From: Muricea muricata
Taxonomy: Eukaryota; Cnidaria; Anthozoa; Malacalcyonacea; Plexauridae
Direction: 5' to 3'
DNA: 64,000 nucleotides
Assembly (NCBI GenBank): GCA_963855995.1
Contig: OY979729.1
Span: forward strand, 8,140,115-8,204,114
Of the stretch, positions 1-11,146 are shown piece by piece. A program made the position numbers and the translations under genes. Below the pieces are notes generated by a model that was not told the DNA's origin, made no database searches, and saw only the letters and a program-made list of their open reading frames with translations. Every line of letters begins with the position of its first letter. The stretch's first letter is position 1.

Positions 1-277
1 AGTACAGATGTTGGCCAATAATAAGTATAAGTAACTACAATTTTTAATTTTAAAAGTTTTCTATTGATGCCTTGATACAGTAAATACTTTACCAGAGTTC
101 TTCGTATTACATCGACTTGAAAAAGTTTTAAGTCACATGAAGCTTTTAGTTGATACTATGCAATTTCAAATTTTACAGACTTCTTAATTAACATGCCAAA
201 TTTACCTTGTTGAACATAAGGTCTTTCCTGAGAAAAAGTAAAACTGTCTGGCATTATATGGAGTAGAATAATTTAAA

Positions 278-475
278 TTAGTTTGAGACTTTGATTTGAT
301 AACAATTTTGATTTGTACTATTTACAATACAAGTGACCGGGTTGTATCGGATATACAAACCCAAGCTGAAGGCGAGATATCTGACATACACAGATGCGAA
401 TGTTGTAAATGGCCTGTGAAACTCGTCAATTTTATACATCAGATCTATAGCAAAGTGATTTTGAAAATACCGATT
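278..475 (-). CDS. Possible terminal exon, left-arm copy
   Basis: Mirror of 21639-21836. A frame of 65 codons plus stop follows an acceptor-like 'CATCTTACAG'. No family is recognised. See the right-arm entry for the protein description. Chance open frames of this size do occur in AT-rich DNA. Confidence 0.2.
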   Translation of the reverse strand, partial: NRYFQNHFAIDLMYKIDEFHRPFTTFASVYVRYLAFSLGLYIRYNPVTCIVNSTNQNCYQIKVSN

Positions 476-796
476 CTGTAAGATGAGAAAATGATTTCTT
501 TTGTGTTTCCTGTATGATTTATTACTTTATAAGTTTCTTAATTAAAATTACAACATATTGCCTACTGGAACTTTTTATATTGTTTGGTTGTGGTGAATTT
601 GTATTTTGGCAATTGAAATATTTCTGAATTTGTATGTGCATTTCCTTTGCTTCAGTTCAAGTTTACATTTCAAATATTCCACTTTGTAATACTTGCATGG
701 TAATAATAATATAAGAAAACAGGTTTACATGGCTCTTGAATATAGTCTTTTCAACAAGTAAGTAAAGATGAATTTATACTTCAAAGAGATATGTTC

Positions 797-1320
797 CTAA
801 CCTGACAATGGTACCTTCCAAAAAGACTAAATTTAAATTGATTCTTCGAATAAATTTTTTACTTTTCAATCCAAGATCAATCTAAGTTATGTATTTCTAC
901 TTTTATTTTGGTCTCTTTAACACTGAAACTATCAATTGTATATAAAGCAACTTCACTATCGAGTGACTTCATTAGTTGCTGGGCAAAGCCAAAGCATTGA
1001 TTTTTCGGCTGTTTTCAATGAAAAATAGAATTTTGCCCAAAGTTATCTCAAATAAATTATCACAATTTGAACAAAAAGCTTCTGTTCTTGTGCCCACCAG
1101 AAAAATGAGATGTCTGAGACTTTCTTTGTATTTTTTTGCGAAAAATAGATCGCATGCAGTGTTATGCAAAGAAAAGTGTAAGAGATTGGTTTCTGAAAAA
1201 TGTCGTGTTACACACAATATTCTAAAAATGCTTGGTTTTTATTCTATGTATTTTTGAATTTTTTGTTAAAAAAAATAAAGGTAGCAATGTTTAGTGCATT
1301 TCACATTGTCAGGTTAGAAA
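797..1320. mobile_element. Short element with terminal inverted repeats (also 20794-21317)
   Basis: The ends read 'CCTAACCTGACAATGG' and its near complement 'CATTGTCAGGTTAG', about 520 bp apart, and the same unit is mirrored in the right arm. An 81-codon frame inside it (972-1217 minus, 20897-21142 plus) is open in both arms but matches no family I recognise. It is most likely a non-autonomous DNA element. Confidence 0.45.
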
Positions 1321-1611
1321 CGCAATAAGAAAAATGTGGCTCCGAACATTACAGCTTGGTCAATTTGGAATTTATAAAAAAATCGTTTCTTCGTTGTTTT
1401 TCGACGTTTTGAAGGGTTGTTTCGAGTACAAAAAAGTATTTTTAGGAAGAATTATGTGCCCACATTACATGTCTCAAAGCCATCAAAATTCGTTGGTAAT
1501 TCGTGCATGTATTTTTTCTGACTTATAAAAGCACAATTGATTAAAAATGATATTTTTCTTTTGACAAAAATACCTTTCTTCTGTGAGGCTGGCTGTATTT
1601 GAAAAAGCGTT

Positions 1612-1672
1612 GGTCAACGCTCCGCCAAAACTCGTGGGTTTTCTCCGGGTACTCCGGTTCTTCCCACTGGGA
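1612..1672 (+). repeat. SINE-like fragment with CCGGGTACTCCGG block
   Basis: It contains 'CGTGGGTTTTCTCCGGGTAC' and 'TCCGGTTCTTCCCACTGG', the same block found behind the tRNA-like head at 7919-8075. It is mirrored near 20440-20500. It appears to be a truncated SINE body. Confidence 0.5.
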
Positions 1673-1730
1673 GAGTTGACAGGGTAGTTACATATGGTTA
1701 TAAAAATGTGACTAACTTTTGAAAACCTTT

Positions 1731-1877
1731 CTACTTAGACTTGTTAAGCCTTCTCGTCATCTCTATCAGTTGCATGTTTTGAGCCACATGTTTTTCTTTG
1801 TAATTGTGAAACAACTCGTTATATGCTGGGTAAACCTTTGCAAAACTCTCAAAATTTATCACTTCAAGTTGTTTCAT
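1731..1877 (-). CDS. Short open frame, left-arm copy (48 aa)
   Basis: Mirror of 20235-20381, also open from ATG to TAG. It differs from the right copy by at least two amino-acid changes (Glu to Val and Lys to Thr in the charged second half), so the two arms do not show clear protein-level constraint here. No family recognised. Confidence 0.2.
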   Translation of the reverse strand: MKQLEVINFESFAKVYPAYNELFHNYKEKHVAQNMQLIEMTRRLNKSK

Positions 1878-3122
1878 TGTTATAATATATTTTGAAGTAT
1901 AAACATTTACTTACGTTGAAAAGACCCAAGTTTTTTAGGACTTTGTTCATTCACTTGTGTTATTGTTCTCTCTGCCATGTTCTGTTTTCTTCTGTTGTTA
2001 TTTTAATAAGTACAATGTGTGGTAGTTAATCTCTTTTTATTGTTATTCAAATTGTATGTAATCTTTACAAATTTTTTTAATAAATTGTTTACAAAATTTA
2101 CTTGTGACCCCTTTTTAATTAAAAATTCAATTCCCATGGGAATTGAGAAATTGAATAAAAAAAATCCCCCTACCCCGGCCAGCTCCCCAAGTGCCACTTC
2201 CACCTAAGTAGAAGTACTTATACATGTAGTACAAGTACTTCTACTTATTCACGGTGGAAGTAGCACTCGGAGAACTGGCCGGGGTAGCCGGCAAAGAGAA
2301 GACCAACTTTGCAAGTGCTAATACAATTGCTAAGTTGATCTTCCCTAGAGAGCAGCCGCGCGTACCTAACAAATTAAAACAACAAACGTTAGTGACTTAA
2401 GTACTTAGCATGCAAATTTGATTCCCAAAGCCAAAATGTCAAGTGCCCCCCGCTGATCCTACCAACTGCCTACCTGCCTCAGTTCTAAGCTGTCTTCCTC
2501 AGTTCTAAGCTCCTGCATTCCATTCGTTACCTTCACTTTCCTCACCATCGCACAGTCACTCACAGCTGATAAACCCGCATGCACCACCACCACCCCGACT
2601 GCCACCCAATTTCGAAAATTAAAAGAGTTAAAATTTCGGTAAAGTATGCATTTTAAATGCAATTTATTTGGATATTTTAGATCAAACGTAAACAGAAAAA
2701 GCTCGTACATAAAAACAGGTGAGAATTCTATTTAAAATTTGCTTGCAAAATATAAAACTTAATTCGCATTTTTCTTAGTTAATAGTATAGATCAATTTAG
2801 TTGATGTTGAAACCTACTCTTAACTGTTTTGTTAGAAGTGACGACAGATTTTGGTTTTTAAGCATACTTTCAAAAATTTTAATTCCTTTAATAAACCTAA
2901 CCCCATGCAACTTACACACGGCGCACACCCTCGCAGTCCATACATTTAGCTAATAAATTACGTTATAAACAAAAAAGCAAAATAAAAAGATAAATTACGT
3001 TATCTCTAGCTACTTAAACCCACTTAGACTGAGTTTTTGATTGAATTTTCAAACGTAAAACCTTAGCTGAATGGGCATGGGCTTTTCGTTGTGTTAACTG
3101 TTCCGGAGTAAATATAAACCTG

Positions 3123-3362
3123 GGGCCGGTTGTATCAAAGGCGTTTAGCTTAAACGGTGGATAAGTGAAATTTAAAAATCAGTTTTACACCTAGTACGGA
3201 ACCGAAATTATGAGTTGAAATAGAATAAATATTTAGTTTTATATATAATTGTTCTTCTCAGGTCAAATAACTTCAGCTGGTTTGTTTATACAACATGGAA
3301 ACGTGTTTCATATTTTTGACTTATCCACCGTTTAAGCTAAACGCCTTTGATACAACCGGCCC
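3123..3362. mobile_element. GGGCCGGTTGT-ended MITE, left-arm copy
   Basis: This 240-bp element has about 45-bp near-perfect terminal inverted repeats beginning GGGCCGGTTGTATCAAAGGC. It is flanked by a 3-bp duplication CTG. Related copies lie at 18750-18989, 34823-35061 (flanks CAG) and a lone end at 32831-32880. A 3-bp CWG-type duplication suits the PIF/Harbinger group, which is inference. Confidence 0.85.
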
Positions 3363-3862
3363 CTGATACTTACCAAAGTCCAAGGCTGGGTCAAATAAGC
3401 ATGAGAATTAGGCAAAAATAAAAAGCAATTGAAACTCAACAGATTCACTAAAGTTTTTTTTTTTGGCAACTTATATCCTTAAGTGTAGATGACATGCAAT
3501 TTTTAATGCCGTAATTCTCACACTTATTTAACCGAAACGCCTTCATTTGCATGGTACCTCGCAGCTGCTCTCAAACCACCTTCGTAATTTGCTTTAGTGT
3601 ACACAAACAATGACTTCATTGTTCCTGCTTACCAAAACAAATCTGAAAGCACCAAGATACTTATCATATTAATAATCAAAGAGGATTCGCATTATGCAGT
3701 AATTACCATAAACAGACGCATCACCATTGAAACAAAGCATGCCGTATTCCCATGGGAATTTAAAATGCACAAAAAAATATAATGATCCTACTGATTTGCA
3801 TGGATGTATGAACCAAATTAGCTAAGAAACAAAGAAATGATATATTCCCTTGGGAATTTAAT

Positions 3863-4092
3863 GTAGCAAAAAGATGGCGGGTGTTGATTTTACCAGAATG
3901 CCTTGCGGTCTGAAATCGTTTAAAAACTTAAGGTAAATTAACCTCGTTTGAGGAACAGACAGATAGGTTATTTTGTCACTTGTGTTAAAATTCCGTCCAT
4001 TAGCTTATCTTAAATATCATTTCACTGGTATTCTTGATTGATACCCGCATTAAATTCTGGTAAAATCGACATGCCACCATCTGTTTTGCTAC
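3863..4092. mobile_element. GTAGCAAAA-ended MITE, left-arm copy
   Basis: Its ends are GTAGCAAAAAGATGGCGG and the complement of GTAGCAAAACAGATGG, followed inside by a shared 'GATTTTACCAGAAT'. About 230 bp long and non-coding. Copies are at 18020-18249 and 23711-23945. Confidence 0.75.
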
Positions 4093-4168
4093 GGTGAATT
4101 GGAATACAAGTCACATTTTCTCGCTTTTTAACCAGAGAACACATTCTTTAAAGGTAGAACGACGGAAT

Positions 4169-4406
4169 TGATCGTTTGCAATCGACGCCATCTTTGTTGA
4201 CGTTTGAAACACATGGCAACCACAAAGTATCTATTCATTATATCTGATCCTATCGAGCCATACATCTTTAAAGTATCATTCATAATACGCTAAAACTAAC
4301 GATGAAATAGTAAATTGACACAAGTACTTCGCTGTAAACAGCTGAAGTAATCTGCAGAGTCAACCAAGATGGCGCCCAATCACACGAAATGACGTCATGT
4401 GCAAAC
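4169..4406. mobile_element. Dispersed ~240-bp repeat, left-arm copy
   Basis: It is nearly the same sequence as 36535-36775 outside the palindrome and is mirrored at 17706-17943. The ends are imperfect inverted repeats around 'CGACGCCATCTT' and 'CCAAGATGGCGCC', and the unit finishes with 'ATGACGTCATGTGCAAAC'. This is a non-coding MITE-like unit. Confidence 0.7.
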
Positions 4407-4995
4407 CAAGAATAGTGACCAAATGCATCAACTATAATTTAGTGGCATTATTACGAAACTTATTTTTGTAAAACGTTCAATCCTACATGTTATTTTGTTT
4501 TGTTTTTAGAAATATCCAAATCCAAATGTTAGAGACGAAATTTCCAGGCGTTAAGGTATTGTTTCTTTAAAAAATATTGTCGACATTTACCATATTTTTA
4601 CCTGTTTTTTGACTCGAAAATTGACTGCCAAACTCCTAGATATTTTATTTAATTATTTTGTTGAATGTATTTGATATCAATGTTATTTCAATCCAATTTT
4701 TTTCACTTAATTTGCTGTCTTTTCTTTTTCATTAACGAGAAATATCTATTAAATCCTCTTTGATCCCTCAATAATAAGTATCTTGTTTTCTACTAACTTG
4801 CACATTACCACTACTTTCTATTACAATGTCGTGTCTTCTTATTCTTGTGGATTGTTGTTTTGTGGGTCTTGCCGTCCAGGATCGTTCATTCTTTTCTCTT
4901 CTTGTGCGTTTTTTTCACATCCCATCACCCTTTGCAATAGTAGAAAGAATTAAGTCATGAGATGATAGTTACGAATAATTTATAAACTATAACAT

Positions 4996-5129
4996 GATAA
5001 GTTTCTTGTACGTTTCCATGGTGAATACAATATACTTATTAAGCTTTGTGGAAACACCACGTAAATTTATTATTGCAATAGTAAATTTACGTGGTGTTTC
5101 CACAAAGCTTAATAAGTAAACTATAACAT
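4996..5129. mobile_element. 134-bp hairpin insertion present only in the left arm
   Basis: The right arm reads straight through this site. The insertion leaves a 13-bp direct repeat 'TAAACTATAACAT' on both sides. Inside, 5034-5069 and 5082-5117 are perfect 36-bp inverted complements around a 12-nt loop. It is a tiny foldback MITE with no coding capacity. A related 'GGTGTTTCCACAAA' stretch occurs near 63570. Confidence 0.85.
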
Positions 5130-5493
5130 ATTAAGCACTTATTGGATGAGGTTTTTGTGATATGCGAAATGATCAATGTCGAGGTAAGAGTTATCAGCCG
5201 AGCCGAAGGCGAGTCAGATAACTCTTACCAAGACATTGATAATTTTGCATATCACAAAAACCGAATCCGATAATTGCTTTATTATACATTGTAAGTCTTT
5301 TTCCTCGAGCAATTGACGAATTTCGCCTTCGGAAGAGCTTAAAAAGCAAGATGCCATAACATGAAACAGAAAATATCGAAAAAATGTTGTTGCCATGCCA
5401 ACCATTGATGCCAACGAATACCGCATACTGTAATAATCTGCACCGTAGGCTCAACATGCAGATAACTCAGTTATCTGCTAGCAGATAACTGAG

Positions 5494-5723
5494 CCATAGA
5501 ATAAGAATACATAGAAGGGCCACTCGCGTCGGAGCCTTTGGAGTTTTTGAAGCCGCGCATGTCGCATTACGCACGTTATTAGCATTTTCTCAGCCAGTCA
5601 ATTGCATTTTCTGGCCAATAGGAATGCTGAACTGGCTGGTGGCAGCCAGTAAACTGCATAAACATAGTGTGACATGTTGCACTGCTGAGTGGCCCTTCTA
5701 TGTATTCTTATTGTATGACTGAG
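5494..5723. mobile_element. 230-bp MITE present only in the left arm
   Basis: Perfect 26-bp terminal inverted repeats lie at 5500-5525 and 5687-5712, starting AATAAGAATACATAGAAGGG. Flanking 'ACTGAG' is duplicated, and the right arm has a single copy at the empty site. Diverged relatives appear at about 53950-54165 and 55790-55905, sharing 'GCATGTCGC' and 'ACTGCTGAGTGGCCC'-type blocks. Confidence 0.85.
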
Positions 5724-5802
5724 TTATCTGCAGATTGTGTGATAGTCGCATTTATCTGCATACAACTGACCAATCACAACGCATAAAACAACTGCAATGT
5801 AT

Positions 5803-6163
5803 AGTAATTAACACTTATTGACTGAGACCGAGGGAAACAGTATGTTTTGTGGACCAGAGACTGTCGATGTCGAGGGTCCACAAAACATACTGCTTTCCCG
5901 AGGTCTCAGTCAATAAGTATTTTATTATATACTGAGTGCCAAAAGAGAAGAAAAGTACCACAAATCAATCAAACATGTGTAAAAAGGATTACCTTTTACC
6001 TGACATGGCTACGTGAGGCTTTGTGGATTTGTTGTCTACCGGTGAATAAAAGTAATGTCCATCGCTTAGCTACGTTGCCAGGGAGACAATAGAATTTCTC
6101 CACTATCACGTGATACGTTCTTAACCAATAAGAAACAGGAATAAATGAACTTTGACACTCAGT
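5803..6163. mobile_element. Compound insertion of two short elements, left arm only
   Basis: About 360 bp are missing from the right arm, which reads directly from 'GCAATGTATA' into 'ATAAAATAG'. The first half is a hairpin whose stem contains 'GACTGAGACC' and 'CAGTATGTTTTGTGG' and their complements. The second half has ends 'TACTGAGTGCCA' and 'TGACACTCAGTA'. This looks like two nested or adjacent non-autonomous elements. Confidence 0.7.
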
Positions 6164-6753
6164 ATATTATAAAATAGTATTAATTAGGCCGGCCAAATTA
6201 TTGTGTAAGCTGTTAATATGAAATTTTTTTATTAAAATCTCGAGAATCATTAATAAATCGTGAGCAAAACACAAAAGAAAATCATAGCCGTGAAGGAGTC
6301 TTTATTTCTCACACGCACACAACTTGCAGCTACCCTAATTTATGAATTTAGATTAAAATATCTCGAGAATTAAACAACACGTAAGGAATGTGTAAATTCT
6401 TAAAGCTCTTTCGAACAATAAAAATTAATATCTCGCACTAATCTCTCTCAAAAGCTCTCAAATTTATTGCCGATATCTCTTTGAGAATTACTGTGCACGT
6501 GAAATGTAACTTATATCAAAACTAGCTTACTTCAAGCTGTTTGGGAATCAAGATTTTACGTGTCAACGAGATCAAATATGAATCTAAGATGGCAGACAGC
6601 GCATTAAATTTCTATCTTTACGACCAACTCCCCAACGAAAGGCTTTAATTCGCTCGAAAGTCGAATTTTGTTTTTTTTTTATTGTTTCAGGTAGTGAAAG
6701 ATCCTGTGTGCTTTTTACAGTACTACCGACACTAGCAACGTTAGTGCGAGATG

Positions 6754-6914
6754 TTAATTTTTATTGAAACAAAAGCTGAACTGCTAAAAAAATGGAAACG
6801 ACAAGATAAAATAAAAAAACTTACTTTCACTCTATCTTTGGATCTTCTTGGCTTCGGTTGTTCTCGTTTCATCATGCTGTTTATGGTTTCATCTGGTTGG
6901 CGCACTCTCTTCAT
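6754..6914 (-). CDS. Candidate 39-aa two-exon micro-gene, left-arm copy
   Basis: Mirror of 15925-16086. Coding parts would be 6825-6914 and 6754-6783, with a 41-nt intron bounded by GTAAGT and TTTTTTTAG. Exon 1 is identical to the right arm. Exon 2 has one Arg to Cys change. Both splice sites and the stop are kept. No family recognised. Confidence 0.25.
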
Positions 6915-7110
6915 GGAGCATCAAGGCGGTCCAGTAGGTAACTAGCTCACTCGTGTCCAGTCAACCAACATAAAATAAGGAGAAAATTAATGTTACAAAA
7001 TATTTTAGAATATAGGACACTAAGCTTTAATTGAATTGACTTTAACAAACCGTACATTGTGATAGTATTTGCATCTTAACATCTGATGGAGACGGCTTGT
7101 GATTTACTTC

Positions 7111-7470
7111 TTATGTCGATATGAATTCTTTCCCATCTTGTTGCATCATTAGTTGATGGTTGTTGTATTCACTTTTTACTTGGCATTCTTTGAAAAAAAA
7201 ATTACGATGTTCAGAAAACTGTTTACAAGATAAGCAAAGAAAACTACGTTCACAAGCATTAGAGAGGACTAAGTAATTATAATAGGCGTGACAGGTCACA
7301 GAGGTTAGTCGACGAAGAAACTCATGGACAAATTCCCGGCATGATGATACCCCGATAGCAAGAAATACAGCAAGTGTAGAACGTGTACGTGTGAGCTTAA
7401 ACTGTATGTATGCAACTCCAAGAAAAGCGCAACACAAAATGGCGGAATTTAAAGACATTTCTGGTGTCAT
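7111..7470 (-). CDS. Unrecognised 119-aa open frame, intact only in the left arm
   Basis: The frame runs from ATG at 7468-7470 to a stop at 7111. The N-terminal half has a hydrophobic stretch (about residues 8-24) and a second weakly hydrophobic stretch (about 33-42), and the C-terminal half is Cys-rich and polar. The right-arm copy has TAG in place of a Tyr codon at 15428-15430. No family recognised, no promoter or poly(A) evidence. It may be a chance frame. Confidence 0.2.
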   Translation of the reverse strand: MTPEMSLNSAILCCAFLGVAYIQFKLTRTRSTLAVFLAIGVSSCREFVHEFLRRLTSVTCHAYYNYLVLSNACERSFLCLSCKQFSEHRNFFFKECQVKSEYNNHQLMMQQDGKEFIST

Positions 7471-7918
7471 TTCCAGTTCCCTAACTTTCGCGGACAAATA
7501 TATTTATATATTTTTCTCAAATTTTTTTGAAGTAAATCTAGATGGATTTTGTGAATAAACAAATTAAAAAAAGTATTGCCCACGTTAGGAAACTAGAACG
7601 GGCGCCCAAGAATGCCCACAATTTCTCCAATCTGGATTATATTTATTGATTGCGCAAATGACTGATAAAAAATAAGAGAGTAATAAAATACCAAATGGTT
7701 TCCTCTTCAAGATAGTGTCATACATGCGCGCGGCATTTCGGGATATTTGGGAAAACTCGTGTTGAAGTTGAACCTAAGGCAACATGCCAAGTACATGGAT
7801 GACGCTATCCTGCTCAGGAAACTATTTAGTAATTGTCTTACAAAATGATGACAGTGAAACACAAGTCAACGCCACGGCATTTAAATTTCTCGTGTAGGAT
7901 TGTTTGATCCTGCACAGT

Positions 7919-8075
7919 AATAGCCAAGTGGCGCAATCGTTAGAGCAAACGCCTATCACATGTGAGGTCGTGGGTTCAATCCTTACTTCAGACTCGTGAC
8001 ACCCATGTGAGGAGTTAGTCAGTCGTGGGTTTATTCCGGGTACTCCGGTTTCCGAATGTTGACTGGATGGTTAAA
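7919..8075 (+). repeat. tRNA-headed SINE-like unit, left-arm copy
   Basis: The head resembles a tRNA: A-box-like 'GTGGCGCAATCGTTAGAGC' and B-box-like 'GGGTTCAATCC' about 45 nt apart, matching Pol III internal promoter spacing. The 3' part carries 'CCGGGTACTCCGGTTTCC', a block seen again at 1612-1672. The acceptor stem does not pair, so this is not a functional tRNA gene. Confidence 0.65.
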
Positions 8076-8262
8076 ATTGTAAAATATCAGTAATCACCGG
8101 AACACGGGTACTTAACTAAACTGCTGACGATGAGGCGGAACTCATAATGAATTAATGAAAATGTGTTTCACTGTAGTTATCATATAATGTAATTGCCAAG
8201 CTGAATGAATAATTCTCCAGTAACTACGTCATATGAATAACTTACAATTATGAGAGTAGTGG

Positions 8263-8545
8263 GGGGGGGGGGCAGCATAAAGATTGAAGTAGTGTCAAGG
8301 AAGGGGTACTACCCTGACGGGTACTAGGCGAAGAAGTAGAGTAAACAGGAGGAAGAAGATTAAATTGGAGTAAATAAGGGGGATTGGGGTAAAGAAGGGG
8401 AGAAGCAGGATAAAGAAACCAGTGGAAGGGGGTGCTATCCTGGAAGGAGTACCCGGGAAAGAAGAGGGTGAACATGAGGAAAAGTAGATTGGAGAAAAGA
8501 AAGGGGAAATTAAACGGATCAGGAAATTCAGACTTGCAATTCAAA
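8263..8545. other. Purine-rich low-complexity tract (mirrored at 14293-14576)
   Basis: On the plus strand this is an almost pure A/G tract containing a G run at 8262-8272 and repeats of 'GGGGTACT', 'GGAAGGAGTACCCGGG' type. The long frame on the other strand (8248-8544) is a by-product of the C/T-rich composition and is Pro/Leu/Ser-rich, so I do not call a gene. Confidence 0.6.
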
Positions 8546-8876
8546 TGAAAGGCAGCTCATTGGTCATGTAAACACTCGTTGAATCATGGTTCTCGCTTGC
8601 CTTTAGCTTGGAATCATCTTTGAATTTGAACTGAAAGTCTGAATTTGCATGTTTCTTGTATAGAGTGCAGTGTATCAGAACAGAAGAGGTTTTGAAGAAA
8701 AAGAAAGAAAGAATAAAAGTAAGTTAAAATTTGTCAAGAATAATGAAGAAACTATTGGTACAGCACTTGATACATGATGATAATCATCATTATAAACTCT
8801 CTATTAATCCAGGGGGGGGGGGTATAATAGAGAATTTGCAATGATAGTAAGTATATTGTAATATTTGGGTTTTTAC

Positions 8877-8961
8877 CACTAAATCCTCTTGAAAGTTCTT
8901 TTTGGCTGTGGCTTCTCTCATCACAGTTGTCTGTGCTTGTCTTGCAAAATCTCTGGAATAT
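8877..8961 (-). CDS. Candidate internal exon, left-arm copy
   Basis: Mirror of 13878-13962. It is bounded by an acceptor 'ACGTTATAG' and a donor GTAAAAAC. No family recognised. Confidence 0.2.
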
Positions 8962-9295
8962 CTATAACGTGAAGGTCAATATTTAAGATTAGAAAAATAG
9001 AAACCGTAAAATAGAAAGAAATTTAAATCGTGGCGAATACTTTTTACGGTCTTGCTGGCATGACAAAAAGAGAGTATAGATTTATAAGATCATGTTGATT
9101 TATCCTTTATCTGAACTATATTTAACTTAGATTTTAAAATAGATTTCACCCTGGTAAGCAGACCGAATGGGTTTTCAAACAAGATAACATTTAATGACTA
9201 AGACGTGCACAGAATAGTTAGAGAATGCTTACATGTCGAATAAAAATCCAATACTTTTAATGTCCAACTACACAATAGCGATTTTCGTTGCATTT

Positions 9296-9436
9296 CTAGA
9301 CTGGAGAAGAAGACGACGCCATTTTGATTTTGATTTCTCCCGACAACGGCAGATTTGTCTTCGCAATTTTTTTCCATTTCTTCGTCGTTTTAGCTCCAAT
9401 TTGCTCGTTGTGTTTCTTTCGTACCTTCCTCGCCAT
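9296..9436 (-). CDS. Candidate 46-aa basic protein or first exon, left-arm copy
   Basis: Mirror of 13403-13543 with an identical protein. See the right-arm entry. Confidence 0.22.
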   Translation of the reverse strand: MARKVRKKHNEQIGAKTTKKWKKIAKTNLPLSGEIKIKMASSSSPV

Positions 9437-10099
9437 TTCCGTACAATCAATGGACATTTATACTCAAGATTAAGACTGTATTGAGACTTTCAAAATGTTC
9501 GTCAGGAGACATAAAAATCGAAGCTTCTTCTTCGGGTTGCAGAAGCAAATGACGTCAGACGACCTTTGCCCGCCAGCAAATACCCGTATGTATAACATTC
9601 AATGATCTTTTTAGGAAGCTGAAAATCAGTTTTTATTGCGCGAACGAAATGTTTTTGCCATTATTTCTTACTCAGGTCTTTGTTCTACTACTTTACTTCC
9701 AGTTTAGTTAGGTAACTTGCCAAAAGAAACGCCTGTAAGGGACAATTTTGCATTTTTTTTTTATTTCGATGCTGATGAAGAAGAGAAGACTCGTTAGAGC
9801 TTTCATTGGCAAATATCTTTCCCTCCGTGGCCGAGAGGTAAAGACAACTGTCTTGACTTCGATTTTGGGTGGATCGAGGACCGGTCCAGTTCAACTGAGT
9901 TTGGTAAGAATTTAATTCTGATCGGTGCTCGATCCACCCAAAACTGAATTCAAAGCTGGGCGTGGAGTGCAGGAAAACACTAGGCAGTACCGCGAGGCCA
10001 AGGAGGCAAACGTTATTTTCCTAGTGTTGTTAACTAATATTTAAGCAAATTTCATTAACTTGACTGTTGGGGACAGACCTGTAGGGTTGGTGCATTGAA

Positions 10100-10245
10100 G
10101 ACTTCTCGTCGTTATTTCCCTTCGTTCAAGAAGACAAGTTGTCTTCATCGAGAAATAACGACGAAAAGACTTCAAGACACCACTAAACCACTACACTTTA
10201 AAGCTACAGTGTAGTGGTTTAGCTAGCTAAACCACTACACTGTGC
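10100..10245. repeat. Short internal hairpins near palindrome centre (mirrored 12594-12740)
   Basis: Two stacked hairpins: 'AGACTTCTCGTCGTTATTTC' with its near complement, and 'GTGTAGTGGTTTAGCTAGC' with its complement. Non-coding secondary structure inside the arm. Confidence 0.6.
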
Positions 10246-11146
10246 CAATAATATATGGCTGACTTCTTCCTAACGCTTACGGTACGACCATGGATGCGCA
10301 AAGATGCGCAAACACATTAAAGCCTTGAAAGCAAGTGTTTTCTTTTAGGAAAGAATCAAGGACGACAACGCTTACTAAATCAAAGCCGTCTAGTCATGTT
10401 TTAAGTACTTCAGCTATGTTTAACGATCTTTTACCAGATCTTTGCAAGAGGAAAAGTAAAATTTTGCATCATTATTATTAACTTTCCGTCAGTCGTTTCT
10501 TTCTTGATCGAGCATTATATGCCATTGTGTTCAGTGTCCTTGATATAGGAGCCATATACTTATGGCCTTGGGTTTAATTCCCAAACACTGAATGGCAGTG
10601 TTTTGCTCTTCCAATGAGATAACAAGATGGCACTGTAGAACGCGTGGTTTTATATAAGCTACGAGCGTCAAGATATCCTTGATAGGTAACTATTGATCCT
10701 ACAATGGACACTTATGTTCACTGCCAATAGGAACGTTTCCAACTCACAGCTTGTACATAATGGATTTTATAGGTTGTGTCACAAGGAAACTGCAGTTCGG
10801 TCGTAAAATCAACTTGTTTTCAAGGTTGCCGGGTTTTAAACATTACTGACACTGTTAATGTTGTAGCACGGAATTGTAAAACAACGGCGGCAATGCAGTT
10901 TTCTTGTGCCATAACCTGTAAAATGGGTGGTTTTATCATTTATATAAGCTACGACCGCCAAGCTTTATCCTTGATAGGAAACAATTGATCCCACCAACGA
11001 CATTTGTATTCTCTACCGATAGGAACGTTTGAGACTTACAGCTTGTACATAACGCATTTTATCGGTGAGTCGTAAAACCAACCTGTTACTGCTCAGCAAA
11101 CTACCAGTTCCCTCGATCAACGATAGTCGATGAAGCTTGGCGCTCG

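Larger units (their letters stand above)
1..11146 (+). repeat. Left arm of giant inverted repeat (palindrome)
   Basis: This arm reads as the reverse complement of 11722-22113. Paired positions sum to about 22113 at the outer end and, after three left-arm insertions, to about 22839 near the centre. Base 1 pairs with base 22113, so the arm runs off the window and its outer end is unknown. Divergence by eye is low: scattered single-base changes plus arm-specific insertions at 4996-5129, 5494-5723 and about 5803-6163. Content is AT-rich DNA with MITEs, a tRNA-headed SINE-like unit, short hairpins and a few very short open frames. No transposase or long reading frame is visible. It could be an inverted duplication of a normal locus, a giant foldback element, or an assembly join of two haplotypes. 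Confidence 0.95.

Noticed and set aside
8248-8544. 98-aa frame (and 121-aa mirror at 14293-14658), Pro/Leu/Ser-rich
   Set aside because: It is read from an almost pure C/T tract, and composition alone explains the open frame.
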